The notes beneath the pieces are model-generated. The model did no database searches, was not told the DNA's origin, and saw only the letters and a list, made by a program, of their open reading frames with translations. From Perkinsus olseni (Eukaryota; Perkinsozoa; Perkinsida; Perkinsidae): 64,000 bases of DNA. Of the stretch, positions 1 to 12,500 are shown one piece after another (the first letter of the stretch is position 1; every line of letters begins with the position of its first letter). The position numbers and the translations under genes are program-made. The DNA lies in NCBI GenBank assembly GCA_013115135.1, contig JABANP010000173.1, positions 33,795-97,794 of the forward strand, written 5' to 3'.

Positions 1-2
1 AC

Positions 3-3000
3 CCGGCATATAAGACAGAGAGTCCCCGCTCCACAATGGTTCGCTCATTAGGAAGCAGTGAGACGTTCCCCATCACTGAGAAGAGCTACTTATACGACGA
101 AGCTTTGCTCGACCTTCTCGGAGCACCCGCAATCACGAAGCCTGAGGAGGCCTTCGTGCACGCATTCATGCTCACGTGCGCGATGTGTAACACCATCATC
201 CCGGAGGCAACTGGCAGGTCTCCGATTGAAGTCCGCTTCGAAGGCGCCAGCTCCGATGAAGAGGCCTTGGTAGAGATGGCGGCGAGTTCGGGCTACATTC
301 TTGTGGGGAGGAACGCTAACTACGTGACGCTGAGGATATCACGCTCCACTCCGGAACGAGAAGAACGTCGATGGTTTGAGACCACATTCAAAATCTTCGG
401 CGTCAACGAGTTCACCAGTGAGCGCAAGCGTATGAGCGTCCTCGTCCAAATGCTGAAGGTGGTTGAGTATGATGATGGAGACACAGCTCATGTTCCCGAC
501 AGTAGTGGGTCAATACTGTTGGTGAAAGGAGCAGACGATGTGGTGATGGAACATTCTCGGGGAGGCGATGAAGGAGATGAATCGATGGCTGTGAGTGGGG
601 TTCCCGTCCAAGACGTTCGAGAGACAACTGTATCTCATATCCACGAGTTCGCATCGGCCGGGCATCGGACGCTCATGTTAGCTATGCGCTACCTTGACGA
701 GGTTGAAACATCAGAATATGTCGAAGCTCTCTACGAGGCGAGGCACGCGATAACGAATCGTGCTGATCGAATCGCTCGGGTTGCTGCGAAGTTCGAGAGG
801 AATCTGATCGTACTCGGCGCCACAGCTGTAGAGGACAAGATACAGCGCGGCGTCGTAAGTACGGTCGGAAGATTGCTGAGTGCAGGCGTGAAGGTCTGGA
901 TGCTCACAGGCGATCGATGCGAGACGGCATTGAACATAGCTAGGGCTGCCAAGCTTCTGCCTTGGGATGCGCATGTGTCTGATCTCTGTCTCAAGTGCGA
1001 GTACATGATGGGTGATGCAGAAATGGATGCCGTCGTACTCGACAAGCGGAGAGTATTTAAGAGGGATTATCAGGAGTGGATCGCCCAAGGAAGGGCGGGC
1101 CGTTTATGTGTCCTGCTGGATGGCTCGGCAATTTCATGCTTCTCATCAGCAAGGAAAAACTTGGGAGTCCTGGCCGGTCTACTCTCGTATGCCGAGACGG
1201 TTGTGGCATGTCGCTGTTCCCCGGCACAGAAGGCACTCGTTACGCAGTTGTTGCAAACAACACGTGACTGCACCACCTTGGCCATAGGCGATGGAGCCAA
1301 CGACGTCGCCATGCTTAAAGTGGCTGATATTGGTGTCGGCATCATCGGTAGCGAAGGCATGCAGGCAGTGAGAGCTTCCGACTATTCTATTGCAACATTC
1401 TCTCATTTAGAACGGTTGCTTTTAATACACGGTCGAGATTGCTACAATCGCATCTCCCTCGTCGTACTGTATTCCTTCTTTAAGAATATCTGCCTTATAC
1501 TTCCAAACGTGTTCTTCGCATTGAGCAACGCGTTCACTGGCACCTCCCTGTACGAGTCCTGGATTCTGATGTCCTACAACGTTCTGTGGACATCTCTACC
1601 CATCCTAGTCGTTGGCGCTTCCGACATAACCCTTCCAAGCTGGGTCGTAGATAAGTGCCCAATTGTATACGTTGAAGGGCGAATCTCGGAATCCTTCAAT
1701 GCGAAGAAGTTTCTCGCATGGATGTTGAGGGCGACTTTCTGCGCTTCAGTCATCTACTTCTCGATCATGGTGAGCATGAGATACTCCTTCTCTGTTGCAC
1801 CCAGCGGAAGGGTGATGGGTTTCGCCTCCATGGGCACGCTCGCTTACTACTCAGTTGTAGTCGCTGTGAACGGCATACTTGTTATTTTCTCCAATCATCT
1901 GTCCCGCTTTTTTCTGCTCTTCTGCTTCGTATCCGTTGCTGTATTCATCCCCATTCTTTTCCTATTCTCCCGCGCTGGGAGTCCATGGTCAGAAGCAACT
2001 AATGTGGCGGGGATACTGTGGAGTGAGTCTCCAGTGAGCTGGTTGGTTACTGGTCTCGTGCTTGGTGTCTGCGCTTCTTGGGGCTTCCTGGAGAGGTTCA
2101 TCGTATACTCGAGGAATGACGCCACTCCGGTTCAGAAGCTGCAACTATGGTTGGCGGCTGCTCCCCTTCGCTGGACGCAGCACGGGTTGCCATACATTGC
2201 TAAGAGACTCAATGAAAGCTTCGCTTTGATACCCGACTCTCTCACGCGTTGTACGAGCGATGATTTGGCCGACCAACTTTGGGATCGAAGCGAGATATCG
2301 CCATCGAAGACTCGACCCCTGAGTGTAGGACGCCTGTTTGCAATGCTTCGAGAGCTCTCGGTGAGCGCGCTGAAGCGGTTCACGTCGCCGTGGAGTGAAG
2401 ACGATGGAGCGGAGGATGACGCTCGCCTACAGTTACTGCGAAATGTAAACCCAAGGACGTTAAAGTTCAACAACCTCGCCACTGAATCTGGTTATGTGAT
2501 GCACTCAAGAACCGAGGCGGTTAAACGAGGCAGGTTGTCCATCAAGGTCATGATCCTGCCCCTCTGCTCTTGGGGGATAGTCCGGGAGTTGACGCAGTCC
2601 AAACTAATATCTGGAACCCTCGTCTTCGTTCTAGTGATCGGCTGCGTCTCATACTGGTTGACGGCTACTCGCTTCTTCCGTCATCACTGCAATGTGATCA
2701 TGACCGGCGTGGCGTCCTTCTTTGCCGTGGTATTTCACGTCAGAAGGATGTTCACAGGCGCGGATGATGCCCACGTAATCCCCTGGATTCCGCTCTTCAT
2801 TAATGTCGTTATCCGGATCCCCTTCCCAAGGGCACTTGCTCTATCCTTGATTCATCTTACTCTCTTCACTCTAAATCATCTCGTACGTAGATTGGAGATG
2901 CAGCATGATTCCACTGAGGCCCGAGACTGCGGTATAGACTTCAACAGCTTCTGCAAGTTGTTGGACTACCTCCCGATGATGACTGGGATAACAGTGCTTT

Positions 3001-6000
3001 GCGTAGCTCTAGGCTACAGGACCGAACTCAATCAGAGAAGCTGCTATCTTGTCTCACTCAATTCTAAGATAGAACAGTTTCGGAGTAGAGAAGTTCTCCA
3101 CAACATGCTTCCAGACTTCGTTGCTGATTCCATCATCGAGCACAATAAAGACCTCACGGCTCGAATGGGTAGTGGGCCACGACCCCTATTCTTTCTGTCG
3201 GCGAAAAGCCGCTCGAACTTGGGCATTTCTAGAGCGGCATTCGCGTTGGAGATCGGAACCTTTGCTCGACGCTGCGGCAACGTGACTGTACTGTTCTGCG
3301 ATGTGGCCGACTTCCCCCAGCTGGTCGCTGCCTTAACGCCCAGGCAGCTCATTTCTATTATGCACCGATTGTTCAGCAATATTGACAAGCTGGTTTTCAT
3401 CCACGCTTTAACTAAACTTGAAACGGTTGCTGAGTCCTATGTTGTCTGCAGCGGACTCAACCCGGACGACAACTCCGACGATCGCGTTGTGTCGACCGAT
3501 GCCTTTCGCGCGGTTCTCCTGGGTCTGGATATACTAGACAATACTGCTAACACGAATGTCTCTGTGGACACTGGGTGTGAGGACGCTGATGGGAACGCCT
3601 CGATAACTCTGGTTATGAAGATTGGCATTCACACGGGTTCGGTCATTTCTGGGGTGGTCGGGTCGAAGAGGCCTCAGTTCTGCATCTTCGGGGACACCAT
3701 CAACACCGCTTCGCGAATGAAGTCGACCGCGATCCCCAATCGGGTTCATCTCTCTTCAACCACGCGGGAATGCTTAAAGTTCTGCTCAAGCCTCTCTTTC
3801 GAGGAGCGTGAGACCTTCATCAAGGGGAAAGGAATCATGGTCACCTACGATGCTTCTCGAACTTTCGGCTACCCGCATTCCAAGGATGCTGGAGTGATGT
3901 CCCCAAGAGTCTCGAGGACTAAGCCTTCGGCTGCCTCACTCGATATCTCAAACTTGAAGAAGAGTAAGAGCGTTGAGCCGTTCAAGCGGACCTTGCAGAC
4001 GAGCACTCGTTCCTCGTCATCTAGCACACTTGCATCCTTTGCTCGTGAGCTTCTAGCCATCCTGAAGCGAATCTCCTGCCGGCGGGATAGAACAGAGAGA
4101 CCCTTCGGTGACCGCGCGGGAGGTTCGTCGCCTCCGGCAGCCGACTCATCACCTTGGGGAAATGAATACTGCAGCGCCGGATCACTCGAATTGGAAAAAT
4201 CCCGTGACTTGAGCATAGCGGTGGAAGCCCTGCGACGTCACAGCCAATATCATGGAGTTGTTGAGAGACCCTCCATTGAGGACACAGTCCTCAGCAAGGA
4301 CAAGGCCAACCTCTCAACCCTAGAATTCCTCCAGAGCCCTCAAGAGATCCAGTTCCGAACTGATAGGCTCGCGGCATTCATAACTTCGAGATGGACCCGG
4401 GCGATGTTGCTTATTATGCTGGTCTCATACTCGGCTCAAACCATCGAGCTGGTTGCTGTTCCACAGCAACCACCAGTCATCGTCCCCCGACTTCTACTAG
4501 CGCGCCTGAGTCTATCGATCCTCCTGGGGATACTCTATGTTCTATACTGGCTGCGGAGGGTCATACCCGCGTTCGTGTTGAGACTATTTACGGTCGGGGT
4601 TTATGTTCTCGGCATCTTGGTTACCTCGTTACACACTACACTATTACTTGACCCAAGTCCTCAAGAGGGTTGCGAAGCCGATGATCCGACGTGCGATGCT
4701 TCGGAATGGGCTAAGGAAGACATGCATTCTGCAGCAATGTAGTGGTTGGATGGTTAATTACCAACTGTTTCAAGTACTAACTGTTTACACCTGTTGGAGA
4801 GCTGTGATCCACCTTTGCGACTAGCGCTCATTGTACGATTCTGCTCGACACTCAGCCCTTGCCAGGTACCAGTCATACGCGACTAGCCTCGAGCTGACGA
4901 TGTGGACAGTGATGATCAATTTCAATGGCGGACTGTTGTTCAAGCACCTCATCTTCACCAACATCGTCATTATCATTCCAGTAGTCGTGGCGTGGAACTT
5001 GAGTGACTCGCTCGGATATGAACTGGCTTTTGAGGTAAGCCCGGAGATACAGGGCGCTTTGAAAAGATGCGGCTGTTTGGTTTACCGAATGAGATGGCGT
5101 AAAGCATCGACTTCAAACAGAATCGGTCTATTAGAGATACTGCTTTACCAATTCGGAAGTCTTTTGATCCCTCTGCAATACCATTGACACGTTCGGGTCA
5201 TTTAGCGTTGCTGACTTGTTTGACTAGTTTGCTTGGGTCCGCTATGAGGTTGAGGACAGCCATTGCGTGCTGTGCGAGTTCGCTGAGCTGTGGGGAAGTG
5301 GTTCAGCCGTGCGGGAAAGTGATTCCGCAGTTAGTAGTCGGCGTGTTAGAGTTGCTTCAAATCTCTTTCTCCCGCCCGCCCGAGTGGTGTGAATCTGTGT
5401 CCGGTGGGGTTAGCCCCCCGGAGTTCAGTGGCACATTTGGCAACTGCAGGCGCACCAGCGTTCGCCGCTGGTCGCCCGCCCCGCGACTCAACGTTCGGTC
5501 GGAAGAGTGGAGAGTAAACAATCGACGAAATAGATCTTGTGAATATTCCATATCGGATATGCCATATCCTGTATTCTTTGTTTCTGGAACGCCGTTTGAG
5601 AGGGCCAGTTCCCAGCTAGAAGCTCTCACGAGGAACCTCTAAATTGCGGAGGGAAGCACCTGTGCGAAAGCTATATACGCGTGGTGCATTTCACAGGAGC
5701 GCGTTGAACAGCTCGCGCATCATTCACGTGTCCGAATTCAGGCGAAATAGCGCATTAACCAAGTTCACAAACATCGCATGTATCGCGGTTCTCATGAGAT
5801 AGTGTCGTGACAGTGCTGCTCGTGACTGCATTACGAAAGGATCATACGCCTTATGCGTAGCTGCACGTATACCGCCCGAAGCTGTGTAGATTACCGGACG
5901 CGGGTTTCACGTTCATTGCTGGCCGAATAAAACCATTCCGCGTTGAATTATGCATGATGTATATCACATAAGTGTTTCTGACAACGGTGGTGCATTTCAT

Positions 6001-8434
6001 TGCAACGGCCTTTGCCACAGTTCTTTTATGGTGTCCATACTGTAGATATCCGCGCTGGCCGTTTGTTTCGCTATCATGGCGGCGATCATGGCTCGGATGA
6101 GGGAGTCCTGGGAGAGGAGGATATACCTCACCGACATTGAATACCGGAGCTGGCAGCAACGTGCTCACCGACTGCTATCGGAATTTATGCCCTCCTCCGT
6201 GAGTCCCGGGCTCGATGATTAAGTCTGGTTTGCAGCGCCGAGAGAGTGACGTCTTCAGACACTAGAAGCCTACCTGGCAGATAAATACATCGCGTCTCTG
6301 TATAAAAACATGACTCTACTATTTGCCGACATCTGTAATTACACAGCATATGCGGAGAGCACTCCACCCGAACGAGTTGTGTCCCTCCTAACCAGCTTGT
6401 TCTCGCAATTCGACCATCTCTCGGATGCCTACGCTGTATACAAGGTGAACTTTCTCCGGGAGCTCGCTGACGTGTTCTCGGGACTCGTGGTCTATCTTTG
6501 TGCGCTTTGGTTTGCATATGGCGCATATGGTATCTAGATGATGAAAGAATATGGCACTAGTCGATTGAGTGTTTCCCTGGAAACGAGGTTTTAGAATGAG
6601 GCAGGAGTTGCAGAATCGGTCGGATTGATACCTGCTGGGATGCATGTTATCGCAGCCGTGAGGGGTCTCAGGTGCACACTATCGGAGACGCCTATGTTGC
6701 CAGCACAGAACCAAAGGAGGGTGTCGACAAGGTATGGCAGGGGAGCTTTACTCAAGATCTTAGCTCTCGTCGGTCTAGCGATGAGTGAAGGCCTGTCGTA
6801 GATTGACAAGTATTCATCGTAGGAGTGGCCGATGATTGCGGTACGTGCATTCAGCTTGCTTCACTACATGGTCAATCGCCTCTGAAGCATATAAGCCCTC
6901 ATCACTCGACCAGCACTCCCAGTGTATCTCGACGATCATAGGAGAGGAAAAACGAAAGACAAGACGCAAAATGTTGTCAAGTCGATCAGAAGGGCAACTC
7001 ATGGCTCCGTGTGACATGTCTTAGCAGCAGTATTGGTAGAAGGAACTTCCTTCGAGGAAGCACCGAAAAACTATGGCAGCGAGGCATTTGGTGATCGGAC
7101 GAAGTTCACCAGCTAGACTCGGTTGATGCCGTAGGATAACATGTGACCCAGGCAGCCGGCGATCGTTGTACTTGTACGAAGACTAGGTTCCGCAGCGCAA
7201 GCCTTGCGCTGCTGCAAGGCAGTATGCTCGGCTAACAGTGAGATGAATGAGTTCCTCGGAGCAGAGGCAATACTTCTATCACACGTGGCATCCCAGCACC
7301 CGCGCATTTCCTCGAGACTGACTCTGAACTCCTGAGAGGGCACCCAGTCAATCGCAGCTGCCAAGGGGTTTATTCTTGCTGGTGTGATAATTAGTTAGCG
7401 TATGAATCGGGGTTCACCAGTCACGGGCTGAGCCTATCAGTCTGCACTATGGCTTCTATCATCTAGTCACAGTGTTATCATTGTGGAACGACGAACCCAA
7501 CAGCGTGATTCAAACAATCCCTTGCACTCGCCTCGGGTGTTTATCGCCTTCCATGCCTGGTGAGAACCATCGAGGCGACCACGTGCATTGTGCATGTCAA
7601 TTGGAAATATATGGCAGCTACCGTCTCTCATTGGTCTCAGTATTCCAGCCGGGACAGGCTGTTTTCAGGAGCAACCTAGATCTGCAGGTACAATCAGCGG
7701 AGCGGATGGTAGCGTTCGCGCGGGCCATGGTGAAGGCTCTCCGTGCAGTGCGTGAAGAAATGTCAGCACCAGAGCTGGAGATGCGGATCGGATTGCATTT
7801 CGGGAAGTTCGTTGGCGGGGTTATTGGTGAGTTCCACACCCTTCTGCATTGAAGCTTCATTCGGATGTGTACTTACAGCCACAACGAAGATCAACTATGA
7901 CATCTTCGGAGTTGACGTGACCATAGCCAACCAAGTCGAGACAGCTGGTTTACCCGGCAAGATAGTTGCATCCAATACCTTGCGAGGGTAGGTAAAGTTA
8001 GCGATTTTTACTGCGGAAGCTCTCAAAGTGCGAAGCATCCGACATGACGCAGCTGAGTTATCTGACAGCGCGTTGTTGCAGGGATCGTAGGCAGTTCTCG
8101 CTACGCACCGCTCCTCACTTACTACAGAAACTACAGCGACCTATACTCAGGACTCCATGCTTTGCTTTCGAGGTACCTGAACCATAATTTTCCTGGTAAA
8201 TACAGATTTCGATTCCATACAGCTATAGAAATACTGCTCCCCAACCGTTCAGGTAAGTTCCGTTGAATACTCGAATTATCGAGCGTTTTCTCACAGCTTT
8301 GTGACCTTTCTGTCCCTGTTTTTCCAGATGACGAGACTCCGACATACAGCCGTCGAGGTGTTGTCACCCGACAGTTAAAAGTTTATGAGTTATCCGTGAA
8401 TAAAATGCACTACGGACGGTTCGAGACCGCTTGA
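3..8434 (+). CDS. P4-ATPase/guanylyl cyclase fusion, copy A (5' end outside window)
   Basis: Predicted membrane enzyme making cGMP, with an N-terminal flippase-like P4-ATPase and a C-terminal two-domain class III cyclase, as in ciliate and apicomplexan guanylyl cyclases. Exons read as 3-4738, 4866-5034, 6046-6198, 6259-6444, 6672-6731, 7688-7826, 7879-7987, 8173-8252 and 8328-8434 (TGA stop); all joins are GT-AG and in phase. Visible ATPase motifs: KGAD, MLTGD (about residue 300), GDGAND (about 430), then the C-terminal ATPase helices. A second helix bundle (about 855-1015) precedes cyclase C1 (about 1080-1270: [16 protein letters not shown]). A Ser-rich linker and third helix bundle lead to C2 ([24 protein letters not shown]). 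The DKTGTLT part lies upstream of the window. Introns 5035-6045 and 6732-7687 are much longer than in copy B. No internal stop in the joined exons. Family assignment is firm; activity is inferred. Confidence 0.88.
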
Positions 8435-9542
8435 GTCGTATCATCTCCGGTTTGTAGGGCATGTTATGTACGAGTTGAGCCTTGTACGATGATGAATGCA
8501 TCTCGAGTCTATGGTGTTGACTTGAGGTACCTGATTATACGTCATTCGGATAATACGTTATACGCCATCAGCCTTGCGGTGGACTGTTGGCTTGTATCAA
8601 AGACGGCTTAGCTCTCTGCAGTCGGTCACTAGGGGGGAAGGCAAAATGGGTCGATTAGTCTGATGTACTAAGCGCCGCAGTCAGTGACTCAGTCACTGAG
8701 TCATGAGTCGTGAGGTCCCAGTTGGCGTATCGGAAGTGCTGAACTATGGGGCCACAGTCGGAAACGACCGAGAGGGATTGCCAGACAACTGTTAATTCGT
8801 TGAACAGTCGAGGTCGAACCGCAAGGGCTCAGGCACTCAGCCTCAGGATTGTTGATCGCCCTGCGTGGGACAACTTCTACCTCCGAATCTTCGATGGTCT
8901 CGGTGACTGCTGGCTAAGTCAATGCTCTAGTTTCGGGCTGCCTAAACGCGGAGGTCCCTCAGGTTCCTGATCTTCTGGCACGATCGAAATAGATTGACAG
9001 TCACTCATGCCTCTACCGTCATTCTCACAGATTTTCAGTGGTCGCCGCTCCCTGAACGAAATCGCTCAGATCACACGCCTTCCACAGTTCGAAGAACAAG
9101 ATGTCTCTTCCGGTTATGGCGAGCTCAGCAGCTGATCGCTCATCAAATAGGGAAGATGATTGTCTACCTAACGCCGTCCGGATGGATCGAGATTCCTGCT
9201 CGCCGTCCGGGCCCCCGGCATCCGTCACGAACAAACTGAACGCAATCTCAGAGAGCTTCGCCTCACCTGGTGGTGCCTTAGTCCCAATGCGCTTGGTAAA
9301 CTAAGGTCAGTTTAGGCCGTGACGGATGTGGAGGCCTGAATCGTTCCACGGAGACTTTCGAGATAGCAGGTTCTGTCCTTTTCCTCGATCGGTACCAAGC
9401 CTTCATCCACCTCAGGTGCAGACAGCAGCGAAGTGCTAACTCGTTCCCCCAGCAGACTCGCCAGGGCTCGAGGCTTGCTCCCTCAGATATTTCAAAAGAG
9501 GTGATTAGCGTCCGCTGCTCGCCATGGAAGTATTGTTCGTAG
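8435..9542 (+). other. Spacer between copies A and B, with a possible first exon of copy B
   Basis: This interval holds the 3' flank of copy A and the 5' flank of copy B. An ORF starting at ATG 9101 runs in frame to a plausible GTAAAC donor at 9296, giving a 65-residue hydrophilic, Ser/Asp/Arg-rich N terminus. It ends in phase 0, whereas the next recognised exon (9543) needs a two-base overhang. Either another small exon lies between, or this is not the true first exon. The copy C flank has no clear counterpart, so I treat the start of copy B as unresolved. Confidence 0.3.
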
Positions 9543-12500
9543 GAGCTCGTCAAGTTCAATAATCAGCCCGTTCGAATTTGGCGGAGCAGATCTCCCTTCG
9601 AAGTTCTCCAATAAGGAAACCCCTAATGAGTCAAGTCTTGACCACTCGGCGAACGCAGACACCATAGATTTGTTATTTGGGCCGCATATATCTGACGTAC
9701 CCGCAAACTTTCACGTCAGAAGCAACCGCGCATTGGCTGAGCTTCTGGCGAGTGACCCCGACAGCACCGTGGCGGACGAGTACCGAGGAATTTACTGTGG
9801 TATCTCAGCTCAGACGCCCTTTCTGGCAGGTTGAGCTTGTGCGCCCTAATATCTGCTGACCATCGGACCGAGTTCCACAATAGGGTGAGTAACTATTCCA
9901 TGTCGATTGAGTGGGACTGTGAGGGCCTAACATTGTTGATCATCGATCTGTCTTAGCGGGAATGGGTTGGAAGTCGCTTCCTCACTCCTGTTAGTGCCAT
10001 GGCCCATCTGATAGCATGTCTGTGACGATTGTGCGTGCGGGCTGCAGACAACGAATGGTTTGATTAGCCAAGGCACCGGTCTTTTTTTCTTGCCAGATTT
10101 CCTCGACGAAGTACCGTCTACTGACATTCATCCCGTTGAATCTGTGGGAGCAGTTCCACCGTGTCGCAAACATATGGTTCTTGCTCATTGGTGAGGAGGC
10201 GGTATACGGCATCACACAGAATGTCGAGTCACAATCGATCAAGGAGGACGGCTTCTCTAGAGTCTAGATACGCTGCCGCTGAAGCATGTCGCTAATATCC
10301 TTTCTAGGTATTTGCCAGATGCTTCCGCTTGACTTGAGTCCGACGTCGGAGTGGGCGACTATCGCACCGTTGGTCTTCGTTCTGAGCGTGACGATGGCCA
10401 AGGACGCAGTAGAGGACTACCGGCGTCATACAAATGACAACAAGGTGCCCCGCTCACCCATTCATCGCAGCCGAGAGATAGATGGATTCTGATTCCTGAA
10501 TAAGAAGCTTGGAATGCCGGCTGAGTTATCCGGGATCGGTTCTTGAATTCAACATGATCGACAGGTCAACCGACGTTTATGTCGAGTGGTGGTGAAGTCA
10601 AAGACCGCCGTATACGGTGTTCACGAAGTTGGGGGTAGCCATCCCACAGCCGCTTTGGTTATTTTCCTGGAGTGTGTACTGTAGGCTTGGAGCTAATCCC
10701 TTGGGAGAACATCACAGCCGGGTCGATCATCCATCTAAGCAAGGGAGAGGAAGTCCCGGTATGTCTTCTTAAATGATCAACCTCGAGAAACCCCTGTCAT
10801 CCCACTGTCGGTATTCCTCAGGCTGACGTGCTGCTTGTTGCCTCCAGCGCCTCGGATGGACTGGTGTATGTTGAGACAAGTCAGCTTGACGGAGAGTCAG
10901 CGTTGAAAAGGAAACATGCTCTCCCTGAGGCTCGGTAGCGCGCATGGAGTATGCCGTGTTTGCTATGCCGTTCGACACTCGCCTTGCTTCGCGAGCAGCT
11001 CTAATCTCGTCATGGCTTTACGCGGGGAGTGCACGGAGGGAGATTTGGATAGCACTTACCACTTAGGCGGATGTTCCGTTCCCTCTCTTTGGTGTCCGAG
11101 TGCATCGGGTCTATGACATGCGATGCACCCAATGGACGCATTAATGAGTTCAACGGCCTCTTCCGACTCAACGGTGGACTCAGAGAGCCTGCAGACGCCA
11201 AGAATATGGTGAGCATAATCGCTTGTATCCCGACTGCCACTCCGCTCTTGCAATTACACTCTGTAATAACAAGGAAACGCAACACACGAAAGTGCCACTA
11301 TGCCACTCGGCGTGAGAACGTTTAGACAATTGAAGCACTTGTGAGCGTCGAATGTCGTCGATCCCGGTGATCTCCCGGAGTTTGCCTTCCGCACAGTCCG
11401 GGTAAGTACCCACCGCTCTTGGCATCCGTAAGGGAGCAAACTGGGGAAGGGCGATGGACGGCGCATCTCTGCATTTTGTGCCAGCAGAGTGCCACGCGGC
11501 ATTACAGTCTCACTCTTTCACATTGCATTCTTTGTCGTTACGGGTGGTATCTTCGGTTGTTGTCCAATAACAAGGTACTCCGTGGATCCTCGATACGCAA
11601 CACAGCGTGGTGTTGTGGAGTCGCCGTTTACGTTGGAGGAGATACTAAGCCAGCCATGAACATGACATCACATGCGTCAACCAAACGATCCAGAGTGGAG
11701 CAACAAATCAACAGGTGACTCGTTCACTATGGGTCACGTGAATCATGAGAACTGGTGCAGCTTGGCGCAGAGTCGCTGCTCGCTAAGTTCGCTGCGGAAC
11801 TTTGCGTGATGGGGACGTCATTGAAACCAGGCCCGTGAGCGTTGTCCCGGATTTGTTCTGTGGGTGCTCAACGAGCTCTTGTATTTCAAGGTAGTTGCTC
11901 GGCGAGAATTCATCGTTGTAACTCAGGGAAGCAATGAAATGCGGCATCCGTAGATTTTATGATATCGACCCCCTCGGGTCGAACGGACTTTAGGGCATAA
12001 CCAAGTAACGCAATATCGTCCCGTCCCATCGTGACGACGGCGTCGTCCATGTCCTCGGCACAAACGGCATCACCTTAGTCGATGTAACCTCTGACTGGGG
12101 GAACCCTTAGATGAGGACGATGATAGCACATTTAGACAAGGCACGGGTTACGCTCCGGGTCGGAGCGTCCGACACCAGGATAACGGGTCGGAAGAAGAGC
12201 ACTGACCTATCCGCCGTCTCGCCAGAGTGTCGGGCGTGCGAACTCGCAGATACCTATGGAATCTTGCTGTGGCTCACTGGCGGACTCGGTTCAGATTGAG
12301 GATGGGAGAGGGTCTAAACTCCACGGTGGAGTCTCCACCCATAGACACGATGGGCGGGTCACGCGTCATGTCGTAGGCTCGCTCACGCCGTTGCCGTATA
12401 GGAGAAACTGAAAGACGTGGACAGTCGGAAGGCGGTTCACGCGTCTTCGTAGAACCGCACCTCCTGACTTCCGGGATATACACATCGTACGGAACCCCGA

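Noticed and set aside
412..2482. Long minus-strand ORFs opposite copy A (and equivalents in B and C)
   Set aside because: They mirror the conserved + strand exons, recur in every copy for that reason, and have no motifs of their own.
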